This document shows, one piece after another, positions 1 through 8,629 of a stretch of 64,000 nt of DNA (the first letter of the stretch is position 1; the number at the start of each line of letters is the position of its first letter). The DNA lies in contig NZ_QPMJ01000001.1 of the NCBI RefSeq assembly GCF_003369835.1, forward strand, positions 186,001-250,000, given 5' to 3'. Under the pieces are notes generated by a model, which saw only the letters and a list, made by a program, of their open reading frames with translations, was not told where the DNA came from and ran no database searches. Source of the DNA: Halorussus rarus. GTDB taxonomy: Archaea > Halobacteriota > Halobacteria > Halobacteriales > Haladaptataceae. The position numbers and the translations under genes were made by a program.

Positions 1-201
1 TGCGCGGTGGTCCGGGAGGGCGCCGACCTCTCGGCCGAGGACCTGCTGGCCTTCCTCGACGGGGAGTTCCCGGACTGGTGGCTTCCGGACGACGTCGCCT
101 TCGTCGAGGAGGTCCCCCGGACCGCGACCGGCAAGTTCGACAAGAAGGTGCTGCGCGACCGGTTCGCCGACCCCGATCTCCGGTTCACACCCGGAGAGTA
201 A
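1..201 (+). CDS. Acyl-CoA synthetase, AMP-forming (C-terminal end only)
   Basis: This is the last 66 residues of an adenylate-forming acyl-CoA synthetase; the rest lies before the window. The visible part carries the A10 motif PRTATGKFDKK, whose lysine acts in adenylation. Enzymes of this family activate a carboxylic acid with ATP and join it to CoA. The next gene on the same strand is a beta-oxidation fusion enzyme 143 bases downstream, so the synthetase probably feeds the same pathway. Its substrate cannot be told from this fragment. Confidence 0.88.
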   Translation, partial: CAVVREGADLSAEDLLAFLDGEFPDWWLPDDVAFVEEVPRTATGKFDKKVLRDRFADPDLRFTPGE

Positions 202-344
202 TCCGGCGCTCACCGGAGGAAGTTAACAACGGCTGGATTTCGACGACGAAAGACACCGATGTTTCCGATACGACCGCAACTATTTTACAGAGATAACTCG
301 CTCCCGGTGGAGTTAAGGCGGCATGTCGCGAAACGGCGTAGCGT

Positions 345-2306
345 ATGACACGTCCTGACATCCGACGAGTGACGGTGCTCGGCGCGGGCAACATGGGCCA
401 CGGCATCACCGAGGTCGCCGCGATGGCGGGCTACGACGTCACGATGCGCGACATCGAGGAGGACCTCGTCGAAGACGGCTACGACGACATCGAGTGGAGC
501 CTCGAGAAACTGGCCGAGAAGGACCGCCTCGACGAGCCGGTCGAGGAGATCCTCGGGCGCATCGACACCGCGACCGACCTCGAGGCGGCGGTGTCGGACG
601 CCGACCTCGTCGTCGAGGCGGCCCCCGAGCAGATGGACCTCAAGAAGGACATCTTCGGCGACCTCGACGAGTTCGCGCCCGACGATGCGATTCTGGCGTC
701 GAACACCTCCAGCCTGAGCATCACCGAGATGGCGACCGCGACCTCGCGGCCCGAGGACGTGGTCGGGATGCACTTCTTCAACCCGCCGGTGAAGATGGAC
801 CTCGTGGAGGTCATCTACGGCGAGGAGACCGACGACGACACCGCCGAGACCGCCTACGAGTTCGTGGAGTCGCTGGGCAAGACCCCTATCTACGTCCGGA
901 AGGACGTCAACGGGTTCGTGGTCAACACGGTGCTCGGGCCGTTCACCGACGAGTCCGCGTGGATGGTCTCGAACGGCGAAGCCACCGTCCGGGAGGTCGA
1001 CGCCGCGATGGTCCACCAGCGCGGGTACCCGATGGGGCCCTTCGAGCTCGCCGACCTGACCGGCATCGACGTGGGCTACCACGTCCGGAAGGAGGCCGGT
1101 CGGCCGATTCCACCCATCACCGAGGAGAAGGTCGAGAACGACGAGCTCGGCCGGAAGACCGGCAAGGGGTTCTACGACTACGAGGACGGTGAGGGCGTGA
1201 ACTACGAACCGGGCGACGGCGAGGGCTTCGACACGCTGCGCGTCGAGGCCCGGATGATCAACGAGGCCGCCCGACTCGTCGGCGACGACGTGGCGACCCC
1301 CGAGGAGGTCGACACCGGGGTCAAGCTCGGGCTGGGCTTCCCGGAGGGCATCTGCCGGCGCGCGGACAAAATCGGGCTCGACACCGTCCTCGACAAACTC
1401 CGGACCCTCCGCGAGGAGACCGGCGAGGACCGGTTCGCGCCCGACGACTACCTGGTCGAACTCGTCGAGTCGGGCCGGACCGGCGAGGAGGCGGGCGCTG
1501 GCTTCCACGAGTACGGCGGCGCGGGCGACGGCCCCGGCGACTACCGGTTGCTGAACTACGAACTGTCGGACGACGGGCTCCTCGAAATCGAACTCGACCG
1601 GCCCGAGCGCATGAACGCGCTGTCGACCGATTTGCTGGACGAAATCGACGACCTGCTGTCGTCGGCCGACGTCGACGAGGTCCGGTGCGTCACCTTCGAG
1701 GGCGCGGGCGATCGGGCGTTCAGCGCCGGCGCCGACATCGGCGGATTCGCCGACGTCGACCCCACCGACGCGATGGACGTCACGCCCGCGTTCGAGACGG
1801 TCAACGACTTCGAGCGTCCGGTCGTCGCGAAGGTCGACGGCTACTGTCTGGGTGCGGGGCTGGAGCTTGCGCTCGCCTGCGACCTCCGCATCGCGACCGA
1901 GGGGAGCGAGTTCGGCTCGCCCGAGATCGGCCTGGGGCTCATCCCCGGCGGCGGCGGCACCCAGCGCCTGCTCCGCCTGCTCGGCGAGACCCGCGCGAAG
2001 GAACTCGTCTTTCGGGGCAACCGCATCGACGCCGAGCGGGCCGAGGAGTGGGGGCTGATCAACCGCGCCGTCCCCGCCTCGGAGTTCGAGGACACCGTCG
2101 CCGAGTTCGTCGACGACGTGCTGGAGGGCCCGCCCATCGGGCTCAAGGTCGCCAAGAAGGTGCTGAACGAGGGCGCCGACGCCAGCCTCGACGCCGCGCT
2201 CGCCCTCGAGAGCCAGGGGTTCGGCCTGCTCATGGGCACGGAGGACGTCCGCGAGGGGACCGCGGCGTTCCGCGACGACCGCGAGCCGGAGTTCCGCGGT
2301 GAGTAA
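345..2306 (+). CDS. Bifunctional 3-hydroxyacyl-CoA dehydrogenase / enoyl-CoA hydratase
   Basis: The 653-residue protein joins two enzymes of beta-oxidation. Residues 1 to about 390 are an NAD-dependent 3-hydroxyacyl-CoA dehydrogenase: the Rossmann motif GAGNMG begins at residue 13 and the HFFNPP motif lies near residue 142. Residues from about 400 onward are a crotonase domain with the oxyanion-hole segments AFSAGADIGGF and PEIGLGLIPGGGG. The dehydrogenase comes first, the reverse of bacterial FadB; archaeal crotonyl-CoA hydratase/3-hydroxybutyryl-CoA dehydrogenases share this order. A TATA-like GTTAAGG lies about 31 bases before the start. The next gene overlaps the 3' end by 8 bases, which points to an operon. 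Confidence 0.93.
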   Translation: MTRPDIRRVTVLGAGNMGHGITEVAAMAGYDVTMRDIEEDLVEDGYDDIEWSLEKLAEKDRLDEPVEEILGRIDTATDLEAAVSDADLVVEAAPEQMDLKKDIFGDLDEFAPDDAILASNTSSLSITEMATATSRPEDVVGMHFFNPPVKMDLVEVIYGEETDDDTAETAYEFVESLGKTPIYVRKDVNGFVVNTVLGPFTDESAWMVSNGEATVREVDAAMVHQRGYPMGPFELADLTGIDVGYHVRKEAGRPIPPITEEKVENDELGRKTGKGFYDYEDGEGVNYEPGDGEGFDTLRVEARMINEAARLVGDDVATPEEVDTGVKLGLGFPEGICRRADKIGLDTVLDKLRTLREETGEDRFAPDDYLVELVESGRTGEEAGAGFHEYGGAGDGPGDYRLLNYELSDDGLLEIELDRPERMNALSTDLLDEIDDLLSSADVDEVRCVTFEGAGDRAFSAGADIGGFADVDPTDAMDVTPAFETVNDFERPVVAKVDGYCLGAGLELALACDLRIATEGSEFGSPEIGLGLIPGGGGTQRLLRLLGETRAKELVFRGNRIDAERAEEWGLINRAVPASEFEDTVAEFVDDVLEGPPIGLKVAKKVLNEGADASLDAALALESQGFGLLMGTEDVREGTAAFRDDREPEFRGE

Positions 2307-2799
2307 TCCCATGGGCGAGGAGCGATCCGCCGACGCCGCGACCCAGATGCAGGCGTTCGTCGACCGCCACGGCTACCTCTCGTGGCTCGGGGTGACCGTC
2401 GAGGACGTCGCGCCCGGCCGGCTGGTGATGTCGGTCCCGTACGACGAGAAGCTGGTCAACCCCGACCCGGAGGGGACCCCGGTCGTCCACGGCGGCATCG
2501 CCGCGACGCTGGTCGACACCGCCAGCGGGTTCGTCCTCCGGACCACGTTCGACGACCCCGCCGAGGCCGCGCTCACGACCGCCGACCTCAACGTCTCGTA
2601 CCTCCGGCCGGCGACCGGCGACCTCCGGGCCCAGGCCGAGGTGGTCCGGGCCGGCGGGTCGATGGGCGTGACCGAGGTGACCGTGACGAGCGCGGACCCC
2701 GGGAGTGCGGACCCCGAGGACGACGGCGAGGAACCGACCGAAGTCGCGGTCGGACGGGCGAGCTACCGGCTGTTCCGAGAAGAGGGGAAGGACCGGTGA
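2299..2799 (+). CDS. PaaI-type hotdog acyl-CoA thioesterase
   Basis: This 166-residue hotdog-fold protein resembles PaaI/YdiI thioesterases, which hydrolyse acyl-CoA or hydroxyphenylacetyl-CoA to release CoA. The typical segment VVHGGIAATLVDTASGF (about residue 56) has the family's HGG motif and an acidic residue on the following helix. The GTG start at 2299 overlaps the upstream stop codon. An ATG at 2311 is an alternative. The following MaoC gene overlaps by four bases (GTGA), so the three genes are probably co-translated. In a catabolic cluster the enzyme may relieve CoA trapping. Confidence 0.85.
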   Translation: MSNPMGEERSADAATQMQAFVDRHGYLSWLGVTVEDVAPGRLVMSVPYDEKLVNPDPEGTPVVHGGIAATLVDTASGFVLRTTFDDPAEAALTTADLNVSYLRPATGDLRAQAEVVRAGGSMGVTEVTVTSADPGSADPEDDGEEPTEVAVGRASYRLFREEGKDR

Positions 2800-3233
2800 C
2801 CGTCCCCTTCGAGGAACTGGAAGTCGGTCGCACCGTCACGACGCCCACGCGGACTATCACCGAGGCCGACGTCACGAACTTCGCCGGCGTCAGCGGCGAC
2901 TTCAATCCACTCCACACGAGCAAGGCCGCGGGCGAGGCGTCGGCCTTCGGCGAGCGAGTCGCCCACGGCGCGCTCGTGTTCTCCGCGATGACCGGGCTGA
3001 CCCGGCGGGTCCGCGCCGAGCGGGCCGAGGTGGTGGCGTTCTACGGCGTCGACCGCCTGCGGTTCACCGGCCCGGTGCGACTGGGCGATACGATCCGGGT
3101 AGAACTCGAACTGGTCGAGAAGGAGGAGCGAGACCACCCGACGGCGAGCGGCGTGGTCCGGTACGAGGCCGAGGTGGTGACCCAGGACGACGAGACCGTG
3201 CTGTCGTGCGAACTGCTCTCGCTCGTGAAGTAG
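2796..3233 (+). CDS. MaoC-like (R)-specific enoyl-CoA hydratase
   Basis: The 145-residue hotdog protein carries the hydratase-2 signature: FAGVSGDFNPLH followed by FGERVAHGAL, with the catalytic Asp and His of SGDFNPLH. Enzymes of this family add water to 2-enoyl-CoA to give the (R)-3-hydroxyacyl-CoA. The GTG start is fixed by the GTGA overlap with the thioesterase gene. It is the last gene of the four-gene plus-strand run and converges on the regulator at 3328. The stereochemistry would differ from that of the neighbouring fusion hydratase, so it may serve another branch or a branched or unusual substrate. Confidence 0.87.
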   Translation: MTVPFEELEVGRTVTTPTRTITEADVTNFAGVSGDFNPLHTSKAAGEASAFGERVAHGALVFSAMTGLTRRVRAERAEVVAFYGVDRLRFTGPVRLGDTIRVELELVEKEERDHPTASGVVRYEAEVVTQDDETVLSCELLSLVK

Positions 3234-3327
3234 GCTGGGCCGAGGGCGGTTCAGACCGATCGAAGCGGCGATTCGTCCGGTGTGGGTGGTCCCGAGTTGT
3301 TCGGCGGGAACGGCCCTCCGACGCCCG

Positions 3328-3855
3328 CTACTCCCGGTACTCGCCGTTCAGACCCTCGAATATCTCGGGGTCGGTGCCGAACTTGAGCACGTTGTGGATG
3401 ACCGAGTTGCGGATGTTGGCGATGACGTCGCCGTGCTCCTTGTAGCACTCGTGGATCCAGCGCGACTCGTCCGCCCTGGTCGGGAACATCATCACGGTCT
3501 TCCACTGGTACTCGCCGTCCGAGAGGAAGTAGAACAGGGTGTGGGGGTCGTCGCGGATGTACTCCATGGCGTCGCGCCACCCCTCCGCGAAGTGCTCGGT
3601 GTTGAACTTGAACTCGAAGAGGCCGAAGATGTAGTACTCCTCGTTCGGGATGATGGCCTCCCGGAACACGCCCTCGTTGCGCATCTCGCGGATGGACTCG
3701 CTGACCGTGACGTGCGAGACCTCGATGTCGTACTCCTCGGCGAGGATGGTGGTGAGCTCCCGCGACGAGAGCTGGGGGTCGCGGGTCAGCTCCCGGAGGA
3801 TCGCGATGTCGCGGTCCTTGAAGCTCCAGTTCGGCGGGTCCGCTCCGTTAGTCAT
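3328..3855 (-). CDS. Winged-helix regulator, Lrp/AsnC-like
   Basis: The 175-residue protein starts with a winged helix (about residues 13-70): DRDIAILRELTRDPQLSSREL and a recognition helix in HVTVSESIREMRNEG. The C-terminal 100 residues form a small alpha/beta domain with many aromatic residues, resembling a RAM-like effector domain but not clearly of that family. I chose the ATG at 3855 because the reading frame upstream of it belongs to the hydrolase gene on the same strand. It lies between two fatty-acid-type gene groups and could be their local regulator. The ligand is unknown. Confidence 0.8.
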   Translation of the reverse strand: MTNGADPPNWSFKDRDIAILRELTRDPQLSSRELTTILAEEYDIEVSHVTVSESIREMRNEGVFREAIIPNEEYYIFGLFEFKFNTEHFAEGWRDAMEYIRDDPHTLFYFLSDGEYQWKTVMMFPTRADESRWIHECYKEHGDVIANIRNSVIHNVLKFGTDPEIFEGLNGEYRE

Positions 3856-3878
3856 GGTAGGTGGTTCCCACGAGCGGT

Positions 3879-4778
3879 TTATGACCCTTGCTCTTTCAGG
3901 AACGATTCGAGCCGGTCGCGGTAGGCCTCGGTTCGGTCCTCGACGACCCAGTGGTACGCGTCGTCGAGCGTCACCACCTCGGCGCTGCCGATATCGTCGG
4001 CGAGACGCTCGGCGTACGAGAGTGGTTGGAGGACGTCGTCGCCGCCCCACAGCAGCAGCGTCTCGGCGTCGATGGCCCCGTAGTCGAGTTCGGTGGTGTG
4101 GTTCGTGTTGGTCGCGACAGCGTTCCGCGACAGCGACAGTTTGCCTTCCTCGGACTGCCAGGGCGCCTTCATCCCCTCGACGAACTCCTCGTGGCCCCCG
4201 TCGTCGTAGAGGCCGTCGGCGAACGCGAAGTCGAGTTTGGCGTCGAGCTCCTCGTCCGACAGCTCGGCGGTCGACGGGAGCCCGAGGTCGTTGACGAACT
4301 CGACCGGCCACGAGTCGTAGCAGACCGCGTTCGAGAGCACCAGTTCGCCCACGGCGTCCGGGTTGTGCGCGGCGTAGCGGAGCGCGACCCCGCCGCCGAT
4401 GTCGTGGGCGACCAGCGACGCCGTCTCGATGCCGAGGTCGGCGAGCAGCGCGTCGAGCATCTCCTCCTGCGCGCGGATGGACCGGTCGAAGCCGTCGCGC
4501 ATCGCGGAGTTGCCGTAGCCCAGCAGGTCGGGCGCGATTACGCGGCGGTCCTCGGCGATGGCGGGCGCGACGTCGCGCCAGAGGAACGACCACGTCGGGA
4601 TGCCGTGGAGGAAGACGACCGGCTGGTCGCCGCCTCCCGTCTCGCGGTTGTCACCGCCCGCGTTCTCCGAGGCGCTCCGCGCCTCGCCGTCCTCGTAGTA
4701 CGCTACGTCCAGGTCGTGACCGTCGACGGTCAGGGTCGCGGCCTCCTGCCGGTCGGTCCACGCCTCGTGTCCGGGCAT
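3879..4778 (-). CDS. Alpha/beta hydrolase with aspartate nucleophile (dehalogenase/epoxide-hydrolase type)
   Basis: The 299-residue protein has the alpha/beta-hydrolase landmarks: HGIPTWSFLWRD (H58) for the oxyanion hole, nucleophile elbow HDIGG with Asp126 in place of Ser, acid candidates D247/D248 in WGGDD, and H276 in AYHW. An Asp at the elbow is typical of haloalkane and haloacetate dehalogenases and epoxide hydrolases, which pass through an ester intermediate. The tryptophan that follows Asp in many haloalkane dehalogenases is replaced by Ile, so the halide pocket is not clearly present. It ends 2 bases after the acyl-CoA dehydrogenase gene and is probably cotranscribed with it. Confidence 0.85.
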   Translation of the reverse strand: MPGHEAWTDRQEAATLTVDGHDLDVAYYEDGEARSASENAGGDNRETGGGDQPVVFLHGIPTWSFLWRDVAPAIAEDRRVIAPDLLGYGNSAMRDGFDRSIRAQEEMLDALLADLGIETASLVAHDIGGGVALRYAAHNPDAVGELVLSNAVCYDSWPVEFVNDLGLPSTAELSDEELDAKLDFAFADGLYDDGGHEEFVEGMKAPWQSEEGKLSLSRNAVATNTNHTTELDYGAIDAETLLLWGGDDVLQPLSYAERLADDIGSAEVVTLDDAYHWVVEDRTEAYRDRLESFLKEQGS

Positions 4779-4780
4779 GG

Positions 4781-5920
4781 TCACTGGAGGTTGTCGGCGA
4801 TGATGTTCTTCTGTATCTCGCTGGTCCCCTCGTAGATCTTCGTGATGCGGGCGTCGCGGTAGTAGCGCTCGACCGGGTGGTCGGTGACGAAGCCCGCCCC
4901 GCCGTGGACCTGGATGGCCTCGTCGGCCACGTCGACCGCGCGCTCGCTGGCGAACAGCTTCGCCATGCTCGCGAACTGGGTGGCGAGCTGGTCGTCGCCG
5001 TCCTCGACGTACGACGCGGCGCGGTAGGTCAGCGACCGGGCCGCCTCGACGCTGGTCGCCATCTCCGCGAGCTTGTGCTCGATGGCCTGGAACTCGCCGA
5101 TCTTCTGACCGAACTGCTCGCGCTCGTCGGCGTAGTCGAGCGCGGCGTCGAGCGCGGCCGTGGCCGCCCCGACCGCCTGGCCCGCGACGCTGGTCCGACC
5201 GCTGGCGAAGAAGTCCATGAGCTGGTAGAACCCCTCGTCGACCTCGCCGATGACGTTCTCCTCGGGCACGCGGACGCCGTCGAGGATGACCTCCGCGAGG
5301 TCCGAGGCCCGGATGCCGAGCTTGTTGTCGATCTTCTCGGTCCGGAACCCGTCGAGGTCCGTCGGGACCAGGAACGCGGTGATGCCGCGGTGGCCCTCGT
5401 CGGGCGAGGTCTTGGTCATCACCACGGCGACGTCGGCGACCGTGCCGTTCGTGATCCACATCTTGTTGCCGTCGATGACGAACTCGTCGCCGTCTCGTTC
5501 CGCCCGCGTCTCGATGCCCGCCACGTTCGAGCCGTGAGCGGGCTCGGAGATGCAGCTACAGCAGGCCGACTCGCCCGACGCGATGCGCGGGAGCCACTCC
5601 TCCTTCATCCACTCGTCGCCGTACTTCCGTATCATGTTGGAGCCGAACCCCCGGCTCCCGATGGCGCTCCCGATGCCCGGGTCGGCGCGCCACAGCTCCT
5701 CGGTCACGATGATCGTCGACAGCATGTCCATGCCCGCGCCGCCGTACTCGACGGGGATGGAGGGCGCGACGAAGTCGAGCTCCGCGGCCTTCTCGACCAG
5801 GTCTGCGGGGTACTCCTTCCGCTCGTCGTGCTCCCTGGCGACCGGTTCGATCTCCTCCTCGCCGAACGCCCGGACCGCGTCGCGGACGGCGCGCTGCTCG
5901 TCTGACAGTCGGAATGCCAT
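4781..5920 (-). CDS. Acyl-CoA dehydrogenase
   Basis: The 379-residue flavoprotein catalyses the first oxidation of an acyl-CoA to a 2-enoyl-CoA with FAD. It has the family signatures SEPAHGSN followed by KMWITNG, and the C-terminal block QVHGGAGFVTDHPVERYYRD and YEGTSEIQ; the Glu in YEGT is the usual catalytic base. The start at 5920 (MAFRLSDEQ) is the one aligned with relatives, and a TATA-like TTTTTATTG lies about 25 bases before it, so the transcript is probably leaderless. The hydrolase gene follows almost without a gap. Confidence 0.94.
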   Translation of the reverse strand: MAFRLSDEQRAVRDAVRAFGEEEIEPVAREHDERKEYPADLVEKAAELDFVAPSIPVEYGGAGMDMLSTIIVTEELWRADPGIGSAIGSRGFGSNMIRKYGDEWMKEEWLPRIASGESACCSCISEPAHGSNVAGIETRAERDGDEFVIDGNKMWITNGTVADVAVVMTKTSPDEGHRGITAFLVPTDLDGFRTEKIDNKLGIRASDLAEVILDGVRVPEENVIGEVDEGFYQLMDFFASGRTSVAGQAVGAATAALDAALDYADEREQFGQKIGEFQAIEHKLAEMATSVEAARSLTYRAASYVEDGDDQLATQFASMAKLFASERAVDVADEAIQVHGGAGFVTDHPVERYYRDARITKIYEGTSEIQKNIIADNLQ

Positions 5921-6010
5921 ACCCCCACATCGCCTTCCAATAAAAAGTAGTTTTGGTGGCAGCGGCACTACTGTTAACGAAACCGCCACGAAACGCGTAC
6001 AGTCTGGCGT

Positions 6011-6019
6011 AGTTTTATA
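6011..6019 (+). promoter_or_regulatory. TATA box of the alcohol dehydrogenase gene
   Basis: TTTTATAT sits about 28 bases before the ATG at 6044, the spacing of haloarchaeal leaderless promoters. On the other strand TTTTTATTG (about 5939-5947) serves the acyl-CoA dehydrogenase gene, so this 123-base gap is a divergent promoter region. Confidence 0.6.
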
Positions 6020-6043
6020 TGGGCGAGCGTACAGGAACTCGGT

Positions 6044-7105
6044 ATGCGCGCAGCCGTGTTACGCGAGTACGGCGAGCCCCTGGAGATCGCCGACGTCGAC
6101 CGGCCGGAACCGGCCCCCGACGGCGTCGTGGTCGAGACCGAGGCCTGCGGCATCTGCCGGAGCGACTGGCACGCCTGGCAGGGCGACTGGGAGTGGATCG
6201 GCGCCAAGCCCCCGAAGGGCCAGATTCTGGGCCACGAGCCCGCCGGCACCGTTGTCGAAGTCGGCGCGGACGTCACCCGTCTCGGCGAGGGCGACAGCGT
6301 GGCGGTCCCGTTCAACCTCAGCGACGGCACCTGTCCGATGTGCCGGAACGGCCACTCGAACGTCTGCGAGAACGTCCTGCCGCTGGGGTTCGCCGAGGCC
6401 GCGCCGGGCGCGTTCGCCGAGGCGGTGCACGTCCCGCACGCCGACCAGAACGCCGTGACGCTGCCCGACGGCGTCTCGCCCGTGGCGATGGCCGGCCTCG
6501 GCTGCCGGTTCGTCACCGCCTTCCACGCGCTGGTCCACCGCGCGGACGTGAGCGCGGGCGACTGGGTCGCGGTCCACGGCTGCGGCGGCGTGGGGCTCTC
6601 GGCGGTTCACATCGCGGACGCCATCGGCGCGAACGTGGTCGCCGTGGATTTGAACGAGGAGAAACTGACGAAGGCCGAGGACCTGGGCGCGGCCGCGACC
6701 GTCAACGCCGTCGAAACCGAGAACGTCCCCCGCACTATCGTGGGCGTCACGGACGGCGGCGCCGACGTCTCGGTCGACGCGCTGGGCATCGCCGAGACCT
6801 GCCGGAACTCGGTGAACTGCCTGGGCCGGCTGGGCCAGCACGTCCAGATCGGGCTCACGACGCAGGACGAGCACGGTACCGTGGAGCTACCGACGGACGC
6901 GATGACGACGAAGGAGATCGAGTTCATCGGCTCCTACGGGATGCAGCCCCCGCGCTACGACGAGATATTCCGGATGGTCGAGGCGGGCACGCTCGACCCG
7001 AGCGCGGTCGTCTCCGAGACGGTGACCCTCGACGACGTGCCCGACCGCCTCGCCGCGATGAGCGACTACGGGACGATGGGCATCCCGGTCGTCGACGAGT
7101 TCTGA
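6044..7105 (+). CDS. Zinc-dependent medium-chain alcohol dehydrogenase
   Basis: The 353-residue enzyme belongs to the MDR family. Catalytic-zinc motif CGICRSDWH starts at Cys35 and is followed by GHEPAG. The structural-zinc loop CPMCRNGHSNVCEN has fewer cysteines than the canonical four-Cys lobe. The NAD(P)-binding motif is HGCGGVGLSAVH in the middle. It oxidises an alcohol or reduces an aldehyde; the substrate is unknown. TTTTATAT at 6011-6018 lies about 28 bases before the ATG, so the mRNA is probably leaderless. The gene is divergent from the acyl-CoA dehydrogenase gene. Confidence 0.92.
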   Translation: MRAAVLREYGEPLEIADVDRPEPAPDGVVVETEACGICRSDWHAWQGDWEWIGAKPPKGQILGHEPAGTVVEVGADVTRLGEGDSVAVPFNLSDGTCPMCRNGHSNVCENVLPLGFAEAAPGAFAEAVHVPHADQNAVTLPDGVSPVAMAGLGCRFVTAFHALVHRADVSAGDWVAVHGCGGVGLSAVHIADAIGANVVAVDLNEEKLTKAEDLGAAATVNAVETENVPRTIVGVTDGGADVSVDALGIAETCRNSVNCLGRLGQHVQIGLTTQDEHGTVELPTDAMTTKEIEFIGSYGMQPPRYDEIFRMVEAGTLDPSAVVSETVTLDDVPDRLAAMSDYGTMGIPVVDEF

Positions 7106-7133
7106 GCGCCGGAACGACGGTTCGACGCGCTTC

Positions 7134-7313
7134 TCAGAGGTCGACGGTGCAGCACGCCCCGTCGACAAGGTTCGCTTCGTCGATGTGCGCCGACAGGCAG
7201 GCGTAGTTGCAGAACTGCCCGGTCTCCTCGCGCTCGTCGCCGCGCTGCTCGGCCACGAACACGGGATCGTGTTCGGACACGTCGCTCCCGCAGTACGTGC
7301 AGTCGCCGGTCAT
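7134..7313 (-). CDS. Small four-cysteine zinc-binding protein (59 aa)
   Basis: This short gene reads as 59 residues from the ATG at 7313. It has CTYCG at residues 5-9 and CNYAC at residues 35-39, followed by a CC pair near the end. CxxC plus CxxxC with intervening acidic sequence suggests one treble-clef or TRASH-like zinc site, as in many tiny haloarchaeal proteins. The function is unknown. It is convergent with the alcohol dehydrogenase gene, whose stop is 28 bases away. Confidence 0.72.
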   Translation of the reverse strand: MTGDCTYCGSDVSEHDPVFVAEQRGDEREETGQFCNYACLSAHIDEANLVDGACCTVDL

Positions 7314-7367
7314 GGTCGACTCAAAGCGTCGGAGGCAGTAATGGACTTCGCTGCCCCTCGCGACCTC

Positions 7368-7784
7368 TCACTCCCCGTCGACGCGCTCGCGGATCCGGTC
7401 GGCGAACGCCTCGCGCTCGACGACCGCGTGGCGCATCCGGCTCGTGGCGGCTACGTCGCCCTCGTCCTCGACCGTCCCGGTGGAGACGAGGTGGCCGCGC
7501 TCGACGTCGACCTCCTCGACCTCGATGGATACCACAATTTCTTCACCCGCGGGCGTGGGCGCGCGGTGGTCGCACTCGATGCGGACGCCCACGATGCGGT
7601 GGCCGTCGGGGAGCCGGGGGACGACCCCGTCGTAGACGGTCTTCTCCATGGCGCCGATGATCTCGGGCGTGGCGGCGATCTCGATGCCGTCGGTGACCGT
7701 CTGGGGCTCCAGCCGGCCGGCCTCCCACGTCGTCTCGTACTCGAAGCCCGGTTCGACCTCCGCGAGCGGACTATCGTCGGTCAC
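7368..7784 (-). CDS. Hotdog thioesterase, FlK-like
   Basis: The 138-residue hotdog protein resembles the FlK-like thioesterase group: an N-terminal strand, the helix PEIIGAMEKTVYDGV, and a strand with VGVRIECDHRAPTPAGEEIVV. FlK hydrolyses fluoroacetyl-CoA, but most relatives have unknown short acyl-CoA substrates. It begins one base after the end of the enoyl-CoA hydratase gene on the same strand and is probably cotranscribed with it. It is the second hotdog thioesterase in this catabolic block. Confidence 0.75.
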   Translation of the reverse strand: MTDDSPLAEVEPGFEYETTWEAGRLEPQTVTDGIEIAATPEIIGAMEKTVYDGVVPRLPDGHRIVGVRIECDHRAPTPAGEEIVVSIEVEEVDVERGHLVSTGTVEDEGDVAATSRMRHAVVEREAFADRIRERVDGE

Positions 7785-7785
7785 G

Positions 7786-8580
7786 TCACCGCCCCTCGAA
7801 CGCGGGCTCGCGGTCCTCCAGGAAGGCCGCCACGCCCTCCTCGTGGTCGTCGGTCTCGAAGACGATCCCCTGGGCGGTCGCCTCGTCGCTCATCGCGCGC
7901 TGGACCGACTTGTCGAGGCCCTCGGCGAGCAGGCGCTTGGCGTGGCGGAGCGCCACGGTCGGCCCGGTCGCGACGCGCTCGACGAACTCGTCGGCCCGCT
8001 CGTCGAACTCGTCGGCCGGGTAGACGCGGTTGAACAGCCCCAGGTCGAGCGCGCGCTCGGCGCCGACGAGTTCGCCCGTGAACACCAGTTCCTTGGCGAC
8101 GTTCTCGCCGACGACGCGCGGGAGCAGGTAGGAGGTGCCCGCGTCGACGCAGAGGCCGACCTGGCGGAAGCCGAAGCCGATGGAGGCGTCGTCGCTGGCC
8201 AGCTGGACGTCGCAGGCGATGGCGAGGTTCGCGCCCGCGCCGAACGCCGGGCCGTCGACCTTCGCGACAGTCGGCAGCGGGAAGGTCGCGAGCCGGGCGA
8301 TGGTCTCGCTGGTCGTGCGCTCGAGCTCCCGGACGCGCTCGTCGACGGGGACGTCCGAGTCGAGGCGCTCGCGCATCGCGGCGATGTCCCCGCCGGCCGA
8401 GAATGCCCCGCCCGCGCCCTCGACGACGACGCACCGGGCGTCGCTCCCGTCGATCTCGGCGAGCGCGTCGCGGATTCCGGCCGAGATCTCGGTCGAGAGC
8501 GCGTTGCGGCGGTCGGGCTCGCTCAGGGTGACGGTCGCCACGCCGTCCTGAATATCGAGGCGGACTGCTTCGTCGGTCAC
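7786..8580 (-). CDS. Enoyl-CoA hydratase / isomerase family protein
   Basis: A stand-alone 264-residue crotonase. Oxyanion-hole segments are GAGGAFSAGGDIAAM and GPAFGAGANLAIACDVQLA. In the segment FGFRQVGLCVDAGTSYLL the usual catalytic Glu of the P-E-x-G-L-x-P block is replaced (RQVGL), so it may be an isomerase or another crotonase activity and not a classical hydratase. It lies between the acyl-CoA synthetase (8630) and the hotdog thioesterase. Confidence 0.88.
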   Translation of the reverse strand: MTDEAVRLDIQDGVATVTLSEPDRRNALSTEISAGIRDALAEIDGSDARCVVVEGAGGAFSAGGDIAAMRERLDSDVPVDERVRELERTTSETIARLATFPLPTVAKVDGPAFGAGANLAIACDVQLASDDASIGFGFRQVGLCVDAGTSYLLPRVVGENVAKELVFTGELVGAERALDLGLFNRVYPADEFDERADEFVERVATGPTVALRHAKRLLAEGLDKSVQRAMSDEATAQGIVFETDDHEEGVAAFLEDREPAFEGR

Positions 8581-8629
8581 GGACGGATTCCTCCCATGGC
8601 GAAGCCGCCCCGCCGATTCCGTTCCCCGG

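Noticed and set aside
285-2312. Long reverse-strand open frame over the beta-oxidation fusion gene
   Set aside because: It is a GC-rich shadow of the plus-strand gene, rich in Arg and Ala without domain motifs, and shares no promoter.
3328-4593. Open frame joining the regulator with the antisense of the hydrolase
   Set aside because: Only the last 175 codons match a regulator; the rest is a shadow frame of the hydrolase gene.
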